A stretch of DNA of 64,000 nt from Adhaeribacter swui (GTDB lineage: Bacteria; Bacteroidota; Bacteroidia; Cytophagales; Hymenobacteraceae), in NCBI RefSeq assembly GCF_014217805.1, contig NZ_CP055156.1:2858585-2922584 (forward strand), read 5' to 3'. The notes beneath the pieces were generated by a model. The model saw only the letters and a list, made by a program, of their open reading frames with translations. It was not told the origin of the DNA and made no database searches. The position numbers and the translations under genes were made by a program. Shown in pieces: positions 45,296 to 54,220 of the stretch (positions are counted from its first letter, which is position 1; each line of letters starts with the position of its first letter).

Positions 45296-45365
45296 AAAAA
45301 AATAAAAATTAAATACCTTGAAGCTGAGTAACTTATTGCGATATGTTGCCTAAAAGTAAGATTTA

Positions 45366-45397
45366 TTTGGTTTTTTAATATAAAGCCCCTACTTTTG
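45366..45397 (+). promoter_or_regulatory. Promoter of the initiator tRNA gene
   Basis: TTTG at 45366-45369, a 20-base spacer and TACTTTTG at 45390-45397 match the Bacteroidota consensus. The tRNA begins 13 bases downstream. Confidence 0.75.
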
Positions 45398-45409
45398 TAT
45401 TATAAACAG

Positions 45410-45484
<75 letters not shown>

Positions 45485-45488
45485 TAAA

Positions 45489-45527
45489 TAAAAAGCCTTG
45501 TAAGTGAATAACTTGCAAGGCCTTTTT
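45489..45527 (+). terminator. Terminator of the tRNA-fMet gene
   Basis: A stem of about 15 bp (AAAAAGCCTTGTAAGT with ACTTGCAAGGCCTTTTT, one bulged base and one G-T pair) with a 5-base loop follows the tRNA at once and ends in a T-run. Confidence 0.85.
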
Positions 45528-46091
45528 ATTTGGTGTTCAACAAAAACAGGCTTGTTTGCCGGAAACCCACTTGGTACTTTTTATTTCAGGCTTTTCTTTT
45601 TTGTAGTCTAGTTTTTTTTATTCTCCCACAGCAAGAGATTCTACTCTCAATCCCAATTCTATTTTTCCAGGCATATTTTTATTCTGTATTTCCTAACACG
45701 GCCCCGTTTATTTATCACTTACTGCGCATTAGTGGAATATATGTGTGCTGAGAATACTGCCTTGTATTATCTTCTGTTTTAATCAGCAACAGGGGGATTC
45801 GTGCCAGTGTAAAGCTAACGACTAAAGCATTAAGCAATTTCATTATGTTTAATACAAAGCCGGTAGAGTATCACGATAAAGATCATTCCCTACCGGAACA
45901 TTTCTTTCTTAATTCCTTTATCTTGGCATGTTTTAAGTATTTAACACGCATTATAACCTTACTGGTAGCTATAAAAAGTTTTGTTTACTGACTCGACGTT
46001 AACAAGATTTTAAAACCTGTCATTACCTTTCTTTTTAATGATTTTAATGATTTTTTTTCTTACAAAAAGTTTTTATTTTTAACAAATAGCA

Positions 46092-46099
46092 TATATTTG
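46092..46099 (+). promoter_or_regulatory. Candidate -7 element of the SusC/SusD genes
   Basis: TATATTTG matches TAnnTTTG exactly and lies 51 bases before the SusC ATG. The -33 region is T-rich (GTTTTT) but lacks a clean TTTG. Confidence 0.5.
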
Positions 46100-46150
46100 T
46101 TCCGTTACCTTTCTATTTAATCATTTCTAGACCCTTTACTTCCATGACTT

Positions 46151-49100
46151 ATGGGAAAACTAAGTTTTAATGAAGGTTGCTATTGTTCCCGTAATGAGCG
46201 CGGAGTGTCTCTGGGAATACTCTTTAAAGTATTATTCCTTTTATTGTTATGTGCTACCACTCAGGCTCAGACGCCAAACCGGGCGAATCTGATTACGGTG
46301 AATGGTAAGGTTACAGAAAAAGGAACCGGTGAACCGCTGATTGGTGTATCCATACGGGTTAAAGGCAGCAACGATGGTGTTGTTTCGGATGCAAATGGAA
46401 ATTACAAGATTCAGGTACCTGTAAATAGCACCTTGCTGTTTACTTATATAGGCTACAGTGATTTAGAGGAGCCTGTCGGAAACCGGATAACTATTTCGCC
46501 GCAACTTGCAACTGGTGGCAGAGCATTAAATGAAGTTGTTGTGGTTGGGTATGGAAGCCAGTCGAAGCGTGAACTGACTGGGTCGGTAGCCTCGGTCAAT
46601 GCGCGACAATTGCAGGATCGAGCGGTGGTTTCGTTCGGAGAAGCGCTGGCTGGGCAGATGGCGGGTGTACAGGTACAACAGACCTCAACTGCGCCAGGCG
46701 GTGGTATTTCCCTGAAAATCAGGGGTACGGGATCCATTACAGCGGGCAACCAGCCTTTGTATGTGGTCGATGGGGTGCCACTCGATAATTCAGTTAGTAA
46801 TGCGTCAGCCCAGGGTGGAGATATTGGGGATCAATCTCCGGTTAATCCGCTGGCAGCTATTAATCCAGATGATATTCAGTCCATTGATGTATTAAAAGAC
46901 GCTGCTGCTACCTCCATTTATGGATCGCGTGGATCTAATGGCGTGGTTCTGATTACCACCAAGCAAGGCGTGGCCGGTAGGTCGCAGTACAGCCTGAATG
47001 TAAGTTACGGTTTTCAGGAAATCGCGAAAAAGGTTGGAATCATGAGCAACCAGGAATACGCGCAACGCCAGATTGATATGAGAAACACGGATTGGGTGCG
47101 TGCCGGCGGGAAAGCCACTGATCCTAATTCGGCCAGAAGCGGACCACAATACAAGATCGCGGATGAATTTAAGAATGCCGCGTCACTGCCTTTCACCGAT
47201 TGGCAAGACCTGCTTTATCGCCGGGCACCCATGCAAAACTACCAGCTTTCAGCTTCCGGCGGCACGGACAATGCCCGCTATTACTTGTCTGGTAACTATC
47301 AGAATCAGGAAGGCATTGTCATTAATTCCGGTTTTAAAAAATATGCGTTTCGTCTGAATGTGGATGCGAAAGCGTCGGAAAAGATTAGAGTCGGCTTCCG
47401 TATTGCTCCATCCTACACGAATAACCGCATCGCCACAACAGGCGGGATTTCTGATTACGGCGCAGTAGCTACCACTGTGATGTCGACTCCGGGATTATAC
47501 CCCGCGCGGAATCCAGATGGTACGTACGCAACCACTTACACGCTGCATTATGACGATGGCACCACGCAGAATATCAACTACAATAATGCGCTGGCTTTTG
47601 GTGAAGGTATTCAGAACACAATGAACCAGTTCAGCACGGTTGGTAGCTTGTTTACAACCATTGATATCCTGAAAAACCTTCAATTCAAAACAAGTATCAA
47701 TGCGGATGTGAATACATTCAATAACAACAAATTTTCACCTTCTTTTATCAGTGTAAATCCTTCGTACGGTCGTTCTTACGCGGCTACAAATATTAGTTGG
47801 ATTAATGAAAACACATTGACCTACGACAATTCGTTTGCCGATCGGCATAATGTAAATGTGCTGGTGGGGTTAACAGAGCAGAAATCGACTTTCAACTCTA
47901 CGGCAGTCAATGCAAATTCATTCCCGAATGACCTGGTACCTACGCTAAATGCGGGGATCGTAACAGGTGGAAATTCTTTGCGATCGCAATGGACCCTACT
48001 CTCCTTATTAAGCCGGGCGACTTACAATTTCGACGAGAAGTACTTTTTAACCGCCACTTTCCGTCGCGATGGTTCCTCTCGTTTCGGATCGGAAAACAAA
48101 TGGGGGAATTTTCCTTCCGCTTCGGTCGGGTGGAGAATCAGCCAGGAAGAATTTATGGCGGATGTAACTGCTGTTAGTGAGTTGAAGTTGCGTGCCAGCT
48201 ATGGTTTGATCGGTAATAACCAGATACCCGATTATGCATCCGTCGGCTTAATTTACGGTAGCAACTATATTTTAGGCTCCGGTGACGGTGCAATTGCCAG
48301 TGGATTGGCGCAAGGTTCTCTGGGCAATGTAAACCTTGGATGGGAAAAGGCCAAGGAAATAGACCTGGGGTTAGATCTGGGACTTTTTCAAAACAGGATT
48401 TACCTTTCCGCTGATTATTACAACAAGCTAACCTCTGACCTGCTTCTTAATGTTCCTGTGCCTCTTTCAACTGGTTTTGAAACTGCTCTGCGCAATCTGG
48501 GAAGTCTCCGTAATAAAGGGGTAGAGCTTGCCTTGGAAACCAGAAATTTCAATACAGATAAATTTACCTGGACCACCAACGCCAACATTTCTTTTAACAC
48601 TAATAAGGTAGAATCACTTGGAAATGGCGGCACACCGATTATCGTTGCCAACCGTGCCCAGGAGAACTCTTTGACACACATTACCCAAATCGGCAGCCCG
48701 CTGGGAAGTTACTATGGTTATGTTTTCGATGGAGTTTATAATACCATTGACGAAGTGAATGCTTCTGCTCATTTACCGAACACGAATGCAGGTGATGCCA
48801 AATTCAGGGATCTTAATAATGATGGCGTCATCAATGACTCCGACAAGACCATTATCGGCAATAACCTTCCCAAGTTTACCTATGGCATTACAAACAGCTT
48901 CAACTACGGAAACTTTGACTTTAGCTTTTCGCTGCAAGGCGCTCAGGATGTAGAGGTGATGAACCTTACCAAACGCAGTAATTACCGGAACAATGGGGAA
49001 GCTTTCAAGAACTACTGGCGTTCGCCTGAGGAACCCGGTGATGGCAAGACGTTTGGCCCGGGAAGCTCGGCTAATAACCGGACAATCTCCTCCTGGCTGG

Positions 49101-49366
49101 TAGACGATGCCTCATTCCTGCGCATCAGAAACGTTACCATTGGGTATAAACTTGGCAAAATTCTGACCGGATCCATTTTGCGAAATGCAAGGGCTTACGT
49201 AAACATTCAAAACCTGCACACCTTCACCAAATACACCGGGTACAATCCAGAGGTGAATACGACCGAAGGCGATCCTTGGATTTCTTCTGCGCTCACGCCC
49301 GGCATCGATTATGGCACTTACCCCATGGCAAGAACCATTGTATTTGGTCTTAACCTTGGTTTCTGA
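46151..49366 (+). CDS. SusC-like TonB-dependent receptor
   Basis: The product has 1071 residues. A signal peptide ends near TTQAQ (residue 40). A carboxypeptidase-D-like domain follows (ITVNGKVTEKGTGEPLIGVSIRVKGSNDG to LFTYIGYSD), then the plug (NEVVVVGYGSQSKRELTGSVASV, PLYVVDGVPLDN, IDVLKDAAATSIYGSRGSNGVVLITTK) and the large barrel ending RTIVFGLNLGF. It imports an oligosaccharide or other ligand across the outer membrane, powered by TonB, with the SusD lipoprotein as lid. Ligand not predictable. SusD follows after 39 bases. Confidence 0.96.
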   Translation: MGKLSFNEGCYCSRNERGVSLGILFKVLFLLLLCATTQAQTPNRANLITVNGKVTEKGTGEPLIGVSIRVKGSNDGVVSDANGNYKIQVPVNSTLLFTYIGYSDLEEPVGNRITISPQLATGGRALNEVVVVGYGSQSKRELTGSVASVNARQLQDRAVVSFGEALAGQMAGVQVQQTSTAPGGGISLKIRGTGSITAGNQPLYVVDGVPLDNSVSNASAQGGDIGDQSPVNPLAAINPDDIQSIDVLKDAAATSIYGSRGSNGVVLITTKQGVAGRSQYSLNVSYGFQEIAKKVGIMSNQEYAQRQIDMRNTDWVRAGGKATDPNSARSGPQYKIADEFKNAASLPFTDWQDLLYRRAPMQNYQLSASGGTDNARYYLSGNYQNQEGIVINSGFKKYAFRLNVDAKASEKIRVGFRIAPSYTNNRIATTGGISDYGAVATTVMSTPGLYPARNPDGTYATTYTLHYDDGTTQNINYNNALAFGEGIQNTMNQFSTVGSLFTTIDILKNLQFKTSINADVNTFNNNKFSPSFISVNPSYGRSYAATNISWINENTLTYDNSFADRHNVNVLVGLTEQKSTFNSTAVNANSFPNDLVPTLNAGIVTGGNSLRSQWTLLSLLSRATYNFDEKYFLTATFRRDGSSRFGSENKWGNFPSASVGWRISQEEFMADVTAVSELKLRASYGLIGNNQIPDYASVGLIYGSNYILGSGDGAIASGLAQGSLGNVNLGWEKAKEIDLGLDLGLFQNRIYLSADYYNKLTSDLLLNVPVPLSTGFETALRNLGSLRNKGVELALETRNFNTDKFTWTTNANISFNTNKVESLGNGGTPIIVANRAQENSLTHITQIGSPLGSYYGYVFDGVYNTIDEVNASAHLPNTNAGDAKFRDLNNDGVINDSDKTIIGNNLPKFTYGITNSFNYGNFDFSFSLQGAQDVEVMNLTKRSNYRNNGEAFKNYWRSPEEPGDGKTFGPGSSANNRTISSWLVDDASFLRIRNVTIGYKLGKILTGSILRNARAYVNIQNLHTFTKYTGYNPEVNTTEGDPWISSALTPGIDYGTYPMARTIVFGLNLGF

Positions 49367-49405
49367 TCCAACTGATAACAAATCAATTTTTTAACATTGA
49401 TTCAT

Positions 49406-50881
49406 ATGATCTCAAAAAATATAAAAATAGCTGTTGCCCTGGTTATCCTAACATTTTCAGGAACGTCCTGTGAAGATTTCCTGGAATCAGAACCCATTTC
49501 TCAGATCGGCGAAACAAATTTTTTCAAAACCGAATCTGATTTTAAACAGGCGCTGGTGGGTGCCTATTCGGCTTTCGCGCAAGTGTATTCGGGCAATGGA
49601 TACTATTCTCTGCTGGTAGATTTGCGTTCCGATAACACCACTGAGCTCACCGCTGGCGGCGATGGGAATGATGCTAAAAGGAATATCGACGAATTTCGGG
49701 AAACGACTGACAATGAACATTTAACTGCCTTTTGGCAAAGCAGCTACACCTTGATCGCAAGATGCAACAGTATCCTGGCCCGCATTGACGGTGCAAGCTT
49801 TTCGGATGAACTGAAAAAGCAATACACCGGCGAAGCACTTACGCTGAGAGCTTTGGGTTATTTCAACCTCGTTAGGTTATTTGGCGGCGTTCCGCTCGTT
49901 ACCGAACCGGTAATGGATCTCGATGCCAGCTACAAAGTGGGTCGGGCTACCGTGCAGGAAGTGTACGCACAGATCGAAGCGGACTTAATAAAAGCAGAGG
50001 AGTTAGTACCAGTTTCTTATGATGACGCCAATGTAGGCCGGGCGACAAAGGGTGCTGCTCAAAGTCTGCTGGGACAAGTTTACCTTACTCAGAAAAAATA
50101 CGCTGAAGCGGTTGTGGCATTCAAAAAAGTAGTCGATTCGGGCACTTACAGTCTGTTGCCGGTGTATGCCGACCTGTACAAAGCCGGGCAGCAGGGAAAT
50201 TCCGAGGCGATCTGGCAGGCACAATTTAAAGGAGCAGCAAATGGACTCGGTTCAAACTTTCCCAATCACTTTGCACCAACGGGCTCAGAAGGAATTACCA
50301 TTCCATCGGGTGGCGCCTACGGGTTTAACCAGCCAACCGAGGATATTGCCGCCGCTTATTCGGATGGTGATGTACGCCGCAATAATATTGCTGACGGCTA
50401 CATGAATGGGACTACTTTTGTTGCTGCCAAATACATTCGCGGTTATGTAGAGCGCGAAACAGGCGGCGGCTACGCCGATTCTGGCGCCGATTGGTATGTG
50501 ATCCGTTATGCCGATATCTTGTTAATGTATGCAGAAGCACTCAATGAAGTAAATAAAGGCCCGGTTGCCGAAGCTTACGCCATGATCAACCTGGTTCGGA
50601 ACCGCGCTGGCCTCGCTAATCTAAGCAATCTGACTTATGAAACTTTCAAAGAAGCGGTTTATAATGAAGAACGACTGGAGTCGCCTTTCGAAGGTCATCG
50701 CTGGTTTGATCTTCTGCGTACGGATCGGGCACTAACAGTTATGAATGAAAAAGTCTCTGGTCCTGGGAAAATTACTGTTGGAATTTCGACACCCATTAAG
50801 CCTTACCAGCTTTTGTACCCGATTCCCGCTCTGGTAGTTATTACCAGCTCGCCTGCCATTGCGCAGAATGAGGGGTATTGA
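49406..50881 (+). CDS. SusD-like substrate-binding lipoprotein (RagB/SusD family)
   Basis: The product has 491 residues from the ATG at 49406; a TTG nine bases upstream is less likely. The lipoprotein signal ends at Cys22 (GTSC), followed by EDFLESEPISQI, as usual. SusD blocks include TLRALGYFNLVRLFGGVPLVTEP, RATKGAAQSLLGQVYLTQKKYAEA, WYVIRYADILLMYAEALNE, INLVRNRAGL and EERLESPFEGHRWFDLLRTDRA. It forms the lid of the SusC receptor and captures glycans at the cell surface. A terminator follows at 50921. Confidence 0.96.
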   Translation: MISKNIKIAVALVILTFSGTSCEDFLESEPISQIGETNFFKTESDFKQALVGAYSAFAQVYSGNGYYSLLVDLRSDNTTELTAGGDGNDAKRNIDEFRETTDNEHLTAFWQSSYTLIARCNSILARIDGASFSDELKKQYTGEALTLRALGYFNLVRLFGGVPLVTEPVMDLDASYKVGRATVQEVYAQIEADLIKAEELVPVSYDDANVGRATKGAAQSLLGQVYLTQKKYAEAVVAFKKVVDSGTYSLLPVYADLYKAGQQGNSEAIWQAQFKGAANGLGSNFPNHFAPTGSEGITIPSGGAYGFNQPTEDIAAAYSDGDVRRNNIADGYMNGTTFVAAKYIRGYVERETGGGYADSGADWYVIRYADILLMYAEALNEVNKGPVAEAYAMINLVRNRAGLANLSNLTYETFKEAVYNEERLESPFEGHRWFDLLRTDRALTVMNEKVSGPGKITVGISTPIKPYQLLYPIPALVVITSSPAIAQNEGY

Positions 50882-50911
50882 TATTAATTGTGTAGATCCG
50901 AAAGCCTGTAT

Positions 50912-50954
50912 AAAAAATACCCCCAAAAGTTTAACGCTTCCTGGGGGTTTTTTT
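50912..50954 (+). terminator. Terminator after the SusD gene
   Basis: CCCCCA pairs with TGGGGG, with flanking A and T runs and a smaller inner stem (AAG/CTT). Eight T end it. Confidence 0.75.
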
Positions 50955-51444
50955 TATGGTAGAATCAAGAAATATGGTGCATCTTAAAGCTCTATTTCTT
51001 TGTGTCTTTCACTAGCTGAGCTTTTAAATTATAATTTACATTTTGCGCAGCCACGTTGGCATTAGTGGCCTGCATGCAGAATTATGAAAATAGGTTTTGT
51101 GCAGATCGATCCGTAAGCAGTTTGTGAGCTGGAAAGACAAAGCGGAACAAACAGATTCTGGCTTTCTTCTTTTTGGGAATGATGGAGGTGCAGGAAATAC
51201 GTTGAAGCTTTTTGGTGTGCATATAAAGATCGCCTTCGTTCTGTACAAAGTCATCTTCTTTTGCAGAATGCAGGGCAGCGTGTGAATCTAATGCGAAAGA
51301 ATTCTTTTCCTATGGCAAGATCAGAATTCTCCGGTTTTTCAAATGGAATACGGTTGTCAGGATTTTCAAAAAAGCACTTGCGGAAGCAATAAGCCTGTAT
51401 TTTGCTGTTGCCTGACCCATTTTTTAAATTTTTTAATTACTCAC

Positions 51445-51540
51445 ATGAGGCGGCAGCCCGCTTTTTCTATCATTGCAGGTATTGTACTTATCATCATAGT
51501 AGCTCTGCTTATAGGCTTTGAAGAATCTAGCAAAGTCTAA
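51445..51540 (+). CDS. Possible 31-residue single-span membrane peptide
   Basis: The frame from the ATG at 51445 encodes MRRQPAFSIIAGIVLIIIVA and continues LLIGFEESSKV: a basic start, one hydrophobic helix of about 20 residues and an acidic end. That is the layout of a genuine small membrane protein. There is no Shine-Dalgarno, but few genes here have one. A chance origin cannot be excluded. Confidence 0.3.
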   Translation: MRRQPAFSIIAGIVLIIIVALLIGFEESSKV

Positions 51541-51746
51541 GAATATCAATTTGAAGGTGAATAGTAATTAAGTGAAAGTAATTGAGTTTTATATTTTATT
51601 TTAGGTAAGTTTATAAGTATTTTGAAAGTAAATGGAAATTAAACGAAAATTTATAAGTTTCATATTCTTTTTAAGATAAGTTTCTTTACATTAGCGTAAC
51701 ATAATTCTCATCTTAACTTTTAATACTTTCTACTAAATAGCTCCTT

Positions 51747-52991
51747 ATGAACTTTCGTTTTTCGAATAGATTGTATGTTGCGGCATGCTGGATTATTGAA
51801 CTGCTTTTGGTCGCGGGTACCGAAACTACGCAGGCTCAAAAATCCACAGTTACTGATAAGAATATTAAGTTTATAGAATATCCAGATTTCCCCGAAGCGC
51901 ACTCTACCTGGGGCTCGATTGGCTACAATGTGGCTTCCAACACGGTACATATAGGGGTAACTAATCACCGCGACAACATAGGGCTGTATACTTATGAGCC
52001 AGTTCAAAATTTGATGAAACTGAACGGGTTTATCTCGGATATGGCTCATTTGCGCCAATTTCAGTGGCAGGGAAAAATTCATTCAAAGATCGTAGCGGCG
52101 CCGGATGGTTCCATTTACTTCTCAACTGATGGCGGCGAGTCGCGGGAGGAATACTTGATGGAACATCCGCAGGGTTATGGCGGTGGCTTTTTTATGAAAT
52201 GGAATTCTAAAACAGGTCTGCAAAATTTGGGAATGGGCATGCCCTACGAAAGCATTAAGGACATTGATATTGACCCCAAAACAGGAATGCTCTATGGGAT
52301 TACCTATCCACAGGCGCATTTTCTGGTTTATGACCCAGCCAAAAATCACCTTCGCGATTTCGGCCGACTGGCTAGCTCGCACGTTCCGCGTATATTGTTC
52401 ACCGACTGGTGGGGGAATTGCTATTATGTAGACTGGCGGCAGCGATTGGTGAAATATGAAAGAGACAGTGATTCATTAGTGTTTGCGCGCGAGAGCCTGC
52501 CGGCATTTCCCGGAACGCCCGGCTCAAAAATCATCACGGGAGTTACCGCCTACGCCAAAGATGAAGCTAATGGTATTATTTACCTGATTACTTATGGCGC
52601 AAAACTCATCGCATTTCACCCTGAAAAAGACGGAATCGGGAAGGTTACAGACCTGGGAGGTGTCATTGAAACGGGTAAAGCAGAAGCCTGGGGGCCTTAT
52701 GTACCCAACCTGAACATTGGCAAGAATGGCAAGCTTTACTACATTATTGGCGGTCACGGTAATTACGTGCTGAAAGACAAAACCGTTCTGGTCGAATGCG
52801 ACCCGGCTACCGGTAAAAAGACTATTCTGCGTGAATATCCTATTACCGCTATGACAGAAGCTACCGGCTGCGACATCAGGGATAAAGATGGAAACTTGTA
52901 CTTCGCGGCCCGGCGTAATCCATCTGCCAAAGGCGATTCAACTACGCCGTTTCTGATCCAGTTCAATCCCGAAAAAGAAATCCGGAAATGA
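51747..52991 (+). CDS. Predicted beta-propeller protein, first of a pair
   Basis: The product has 414 residues with a signal peptide ending near TTQAQ (residue 31). The rest is a series of blade-like repeats, for example SKIVAAPDGSIYFSTDGG, IDIDPKTGMLYGITYPQAHFLVYDPAK, YAKDEANGIIYLITYGAKLIAFHPEK and LNIGKNGKLYYIIGG, as in six- or seven-bladed propellers. Such proteins in glycan loci may be lyases or carbohydrate-binding proteins, but no catalytic set is recognisable. Its stop overlaps the next start by 4 bases (ATGA), so the two are translated together. Confidence 0.78.
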   Translation: MNFRFSNRLYVAACWIIELLLVAGTETTQAQKSTVTDKNIKFIEYPDFPEAHSTWGSIGYNVASNTVHIGVTNHRDNIGLYTYEPVQNLMKLNGFISDMAHLRQFQWQGKIHSKIVAAPDGSIYFSTDGGESREEYLMEHPQGYGGGFFMKWNSKTGLQNLGMGMPYESIKDIDIDPKTGMLYGITYPQAHFLVYDPAKNHLRDFGRLASSHVPRILFTDWWGNCYYVDWRQRLVKYERDSDSLVFARESLPAFPGTPGSKIITGVTAYAKDEANGIIYLITYGAKLIAFHPEKDGIGKVTDLGGVIETGKAEAWGPYVPNLNIGKNGKLYYIIGGHGNYVLKDKTVLVECDPATGKKTILREYPITAMTEATGCDIRDKDGNLYFAARRNPSAKGDSTTPFLIQFNPEKEIRK

Positions 52992-54187
52992 GAAATTTTT
53001 TTAAAAAAATACTTCTACCACTCTTATTCCTGACATGTACAAGCCCACTCCTGGCTCAGTACACTTTTTTCACCCCCAAAGAAGCATTCGCGATTGAAGT
53101 CTCGCTGCCTAACAGTGCCGAAAAACGCCTCCCCATGTACCGCAATGCGATCACGTCCCTAACTGTGCAGGGTGATCGAATCTTGGGTGGTACTACTGCA
53201 AAGGAAGGTTTATCCCCTTACCTTTTTGTCGCCTCTATTTCTGGTCGAAAACTCATCACCACAAAGGATTTGCAGGAAAGTATACCTGGGCAAAAAAGCA
53301 TTGCAACCGGATTTTGTAAAGGCACTGGCAACAAGCTGTATGCGGGCACAATGGGTCAGAGAAACCAGCTGGCGGGGCATTTGTTGCAGGTTAGTATCGG
53401 TAATGGAGATGCAATTGAAGTAAAAGATTTAGGTATCCCGGTCGCCGGAGAAGGAATTTTTACACTGCTCAGCAACCGGGAAGGCACCGAACTGTACGGG
53501 ATCAGCTATCCGAGCGGTCGGTTTTTTACCTATACCATTGCGACTAAAAAGGTGCAGGTATTTGATGAAGTGGCTCCCAAGGAAAAAGAACTAAATAACC
53601 TGCACGAATATGCGGTCGGGCCGGAGGTTTATCTGTGCAAAGCGCTCATTCAGGATAATGCTGGATTGGTTTATGGCAGTACCGCTGGTAACCGCGTGTT
53701 TGCCTTTGATCCGGCCAAAAAGACCTTCCATTTTCTGGAAACTCCCCTGCCTGCTGTATGGGGACGTGAGGTATTGGGTCAAGTGGAAGCGTGGGCCAAA
53801 GCACCCGACGGAAAACTTTACGGCGGCAATGCAGCTGATGGCCAGCTATTTGTGCTGGATCCTGCCACTAAAAAAATCAAAAATTTGGGTAAACCCATGA
53901 TGATGGCCCGGTTGCAGGCATTAGCTTTTGGACGCGATGGACGATTGTATGGTTTGGCAGGCGGTGCGCCGGGTTATTCCCATTTGTTTTATTATGATGA
54001 TAAGGGAGCTGGTTTTGTGGACCTGGGCAATCCCGAATTTGAGATGGTAGCGCCCGGAATCGAGCAGGGCATTCTATGGCGGGGTTTTCAATTGAGTACC
54101 CTTGCTGCCTCTAATGATGGAAAATACATGGTCATGGGTGAAGATGAAGCACTCAGTCAGTTGATGATTTTTCCGGTTGGCCAATAA
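52988..54187 (+). CDS. Predicted beta-propeller protein, second of a pair
   Basis: The product has 399 residues with a signal peptide ending near PLLAQ (residue 24). Blade-like repeats include FTLLSNREGTELYGISYPSGRFFTYTIATKK, IQDNAGLVYGSTAGNRVFAFDPAKK, AKAPDGKLYGGNAADGQLFVLDPATKK and LAFGRDGRLYGLAGG. The YGISYP and FAFDPAKK patterns echo YGITYP and LVYDPAKN in the gene before, so the two are related. A shared or complementary substrate role is likely; activity is unknown. The GH123-like gene follows after 33 bases. Confidence 0.78.
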   Translation: MRNFFKKILLPLLFLTCTSPLLAQYTFFTPKEAFAIEVSLPNSAEKRLPMYRNAITSLTVQGDRILGGTTAKEGLSPYLFVASISGRKLITTKDLQESIPGQKSIATGFCKGTGNKLYAGTMGQRNQLAGHLLQVSIGNGDAIEVKDLGIPVAGEGIFTLLSNREGTELYGISYPSGRFFTYTIATKKVQVFDEVAPKEKELNNLHEYAVGPEVYLCKALIQDNAGLVYGSTAGNRVFAFDPAKKTFHFLETPLPAVWGREVLGQVEAWAKAPDGKLYGGNAADGQLFVLDPATKKIKNLGKPMMMARLQALAFGRDGRLYGLAGGAPGYSHLFYYDDKGAGFVDLGNPEFEMVAPGIEQGILWRGFQLSTLAASNDGKYMVMGEDEALSQLMIFPVGQ

Positions 54188-54220
54188 GCGCTGATCGATA
54201 TTCCTGAACTAAACTTAACT

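Larger units (their letters stand above)
45485..46150 (+). other. Intergenic region between tRNA-fMet and the SusC gene
   Basis: About 665 bases. It contains the tRNA terminator at its left end and a TATATTTG element at its right end. The TTG-started frame at 45530-45751 starts inside the terminator and resembles no protein, so I do not count it. The rest looks like relic or non-coding DNA. I found no repeat of the tRNA 3' end that would mark an attachment site. Confidence 0.5.
50882..51746 (+). other. Long intergenic region after SusD
   Basis: About 860 bases. It begins with the SusD terminator. Open frames of 60-70 codons exist on both strands around 51036-51285 but lack good starts, homology or codon pattern, and may be relics. 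A 31-residue membrane peptide frame lies at 51445-51540. The part 51574-51683 contains imperfect direct repeats (GAAAGTAA at 51574 and 51624; a 29-base segment at 51584 and 51655). Confidence 0.5.

Noticed and set aside
45530-45751. 73-codon open frame after tRNA-fMet
   Set aside because: It starts with TTG right behind the tRNA terminator, has a random-looking hydrophobic composition and no recognisable family.
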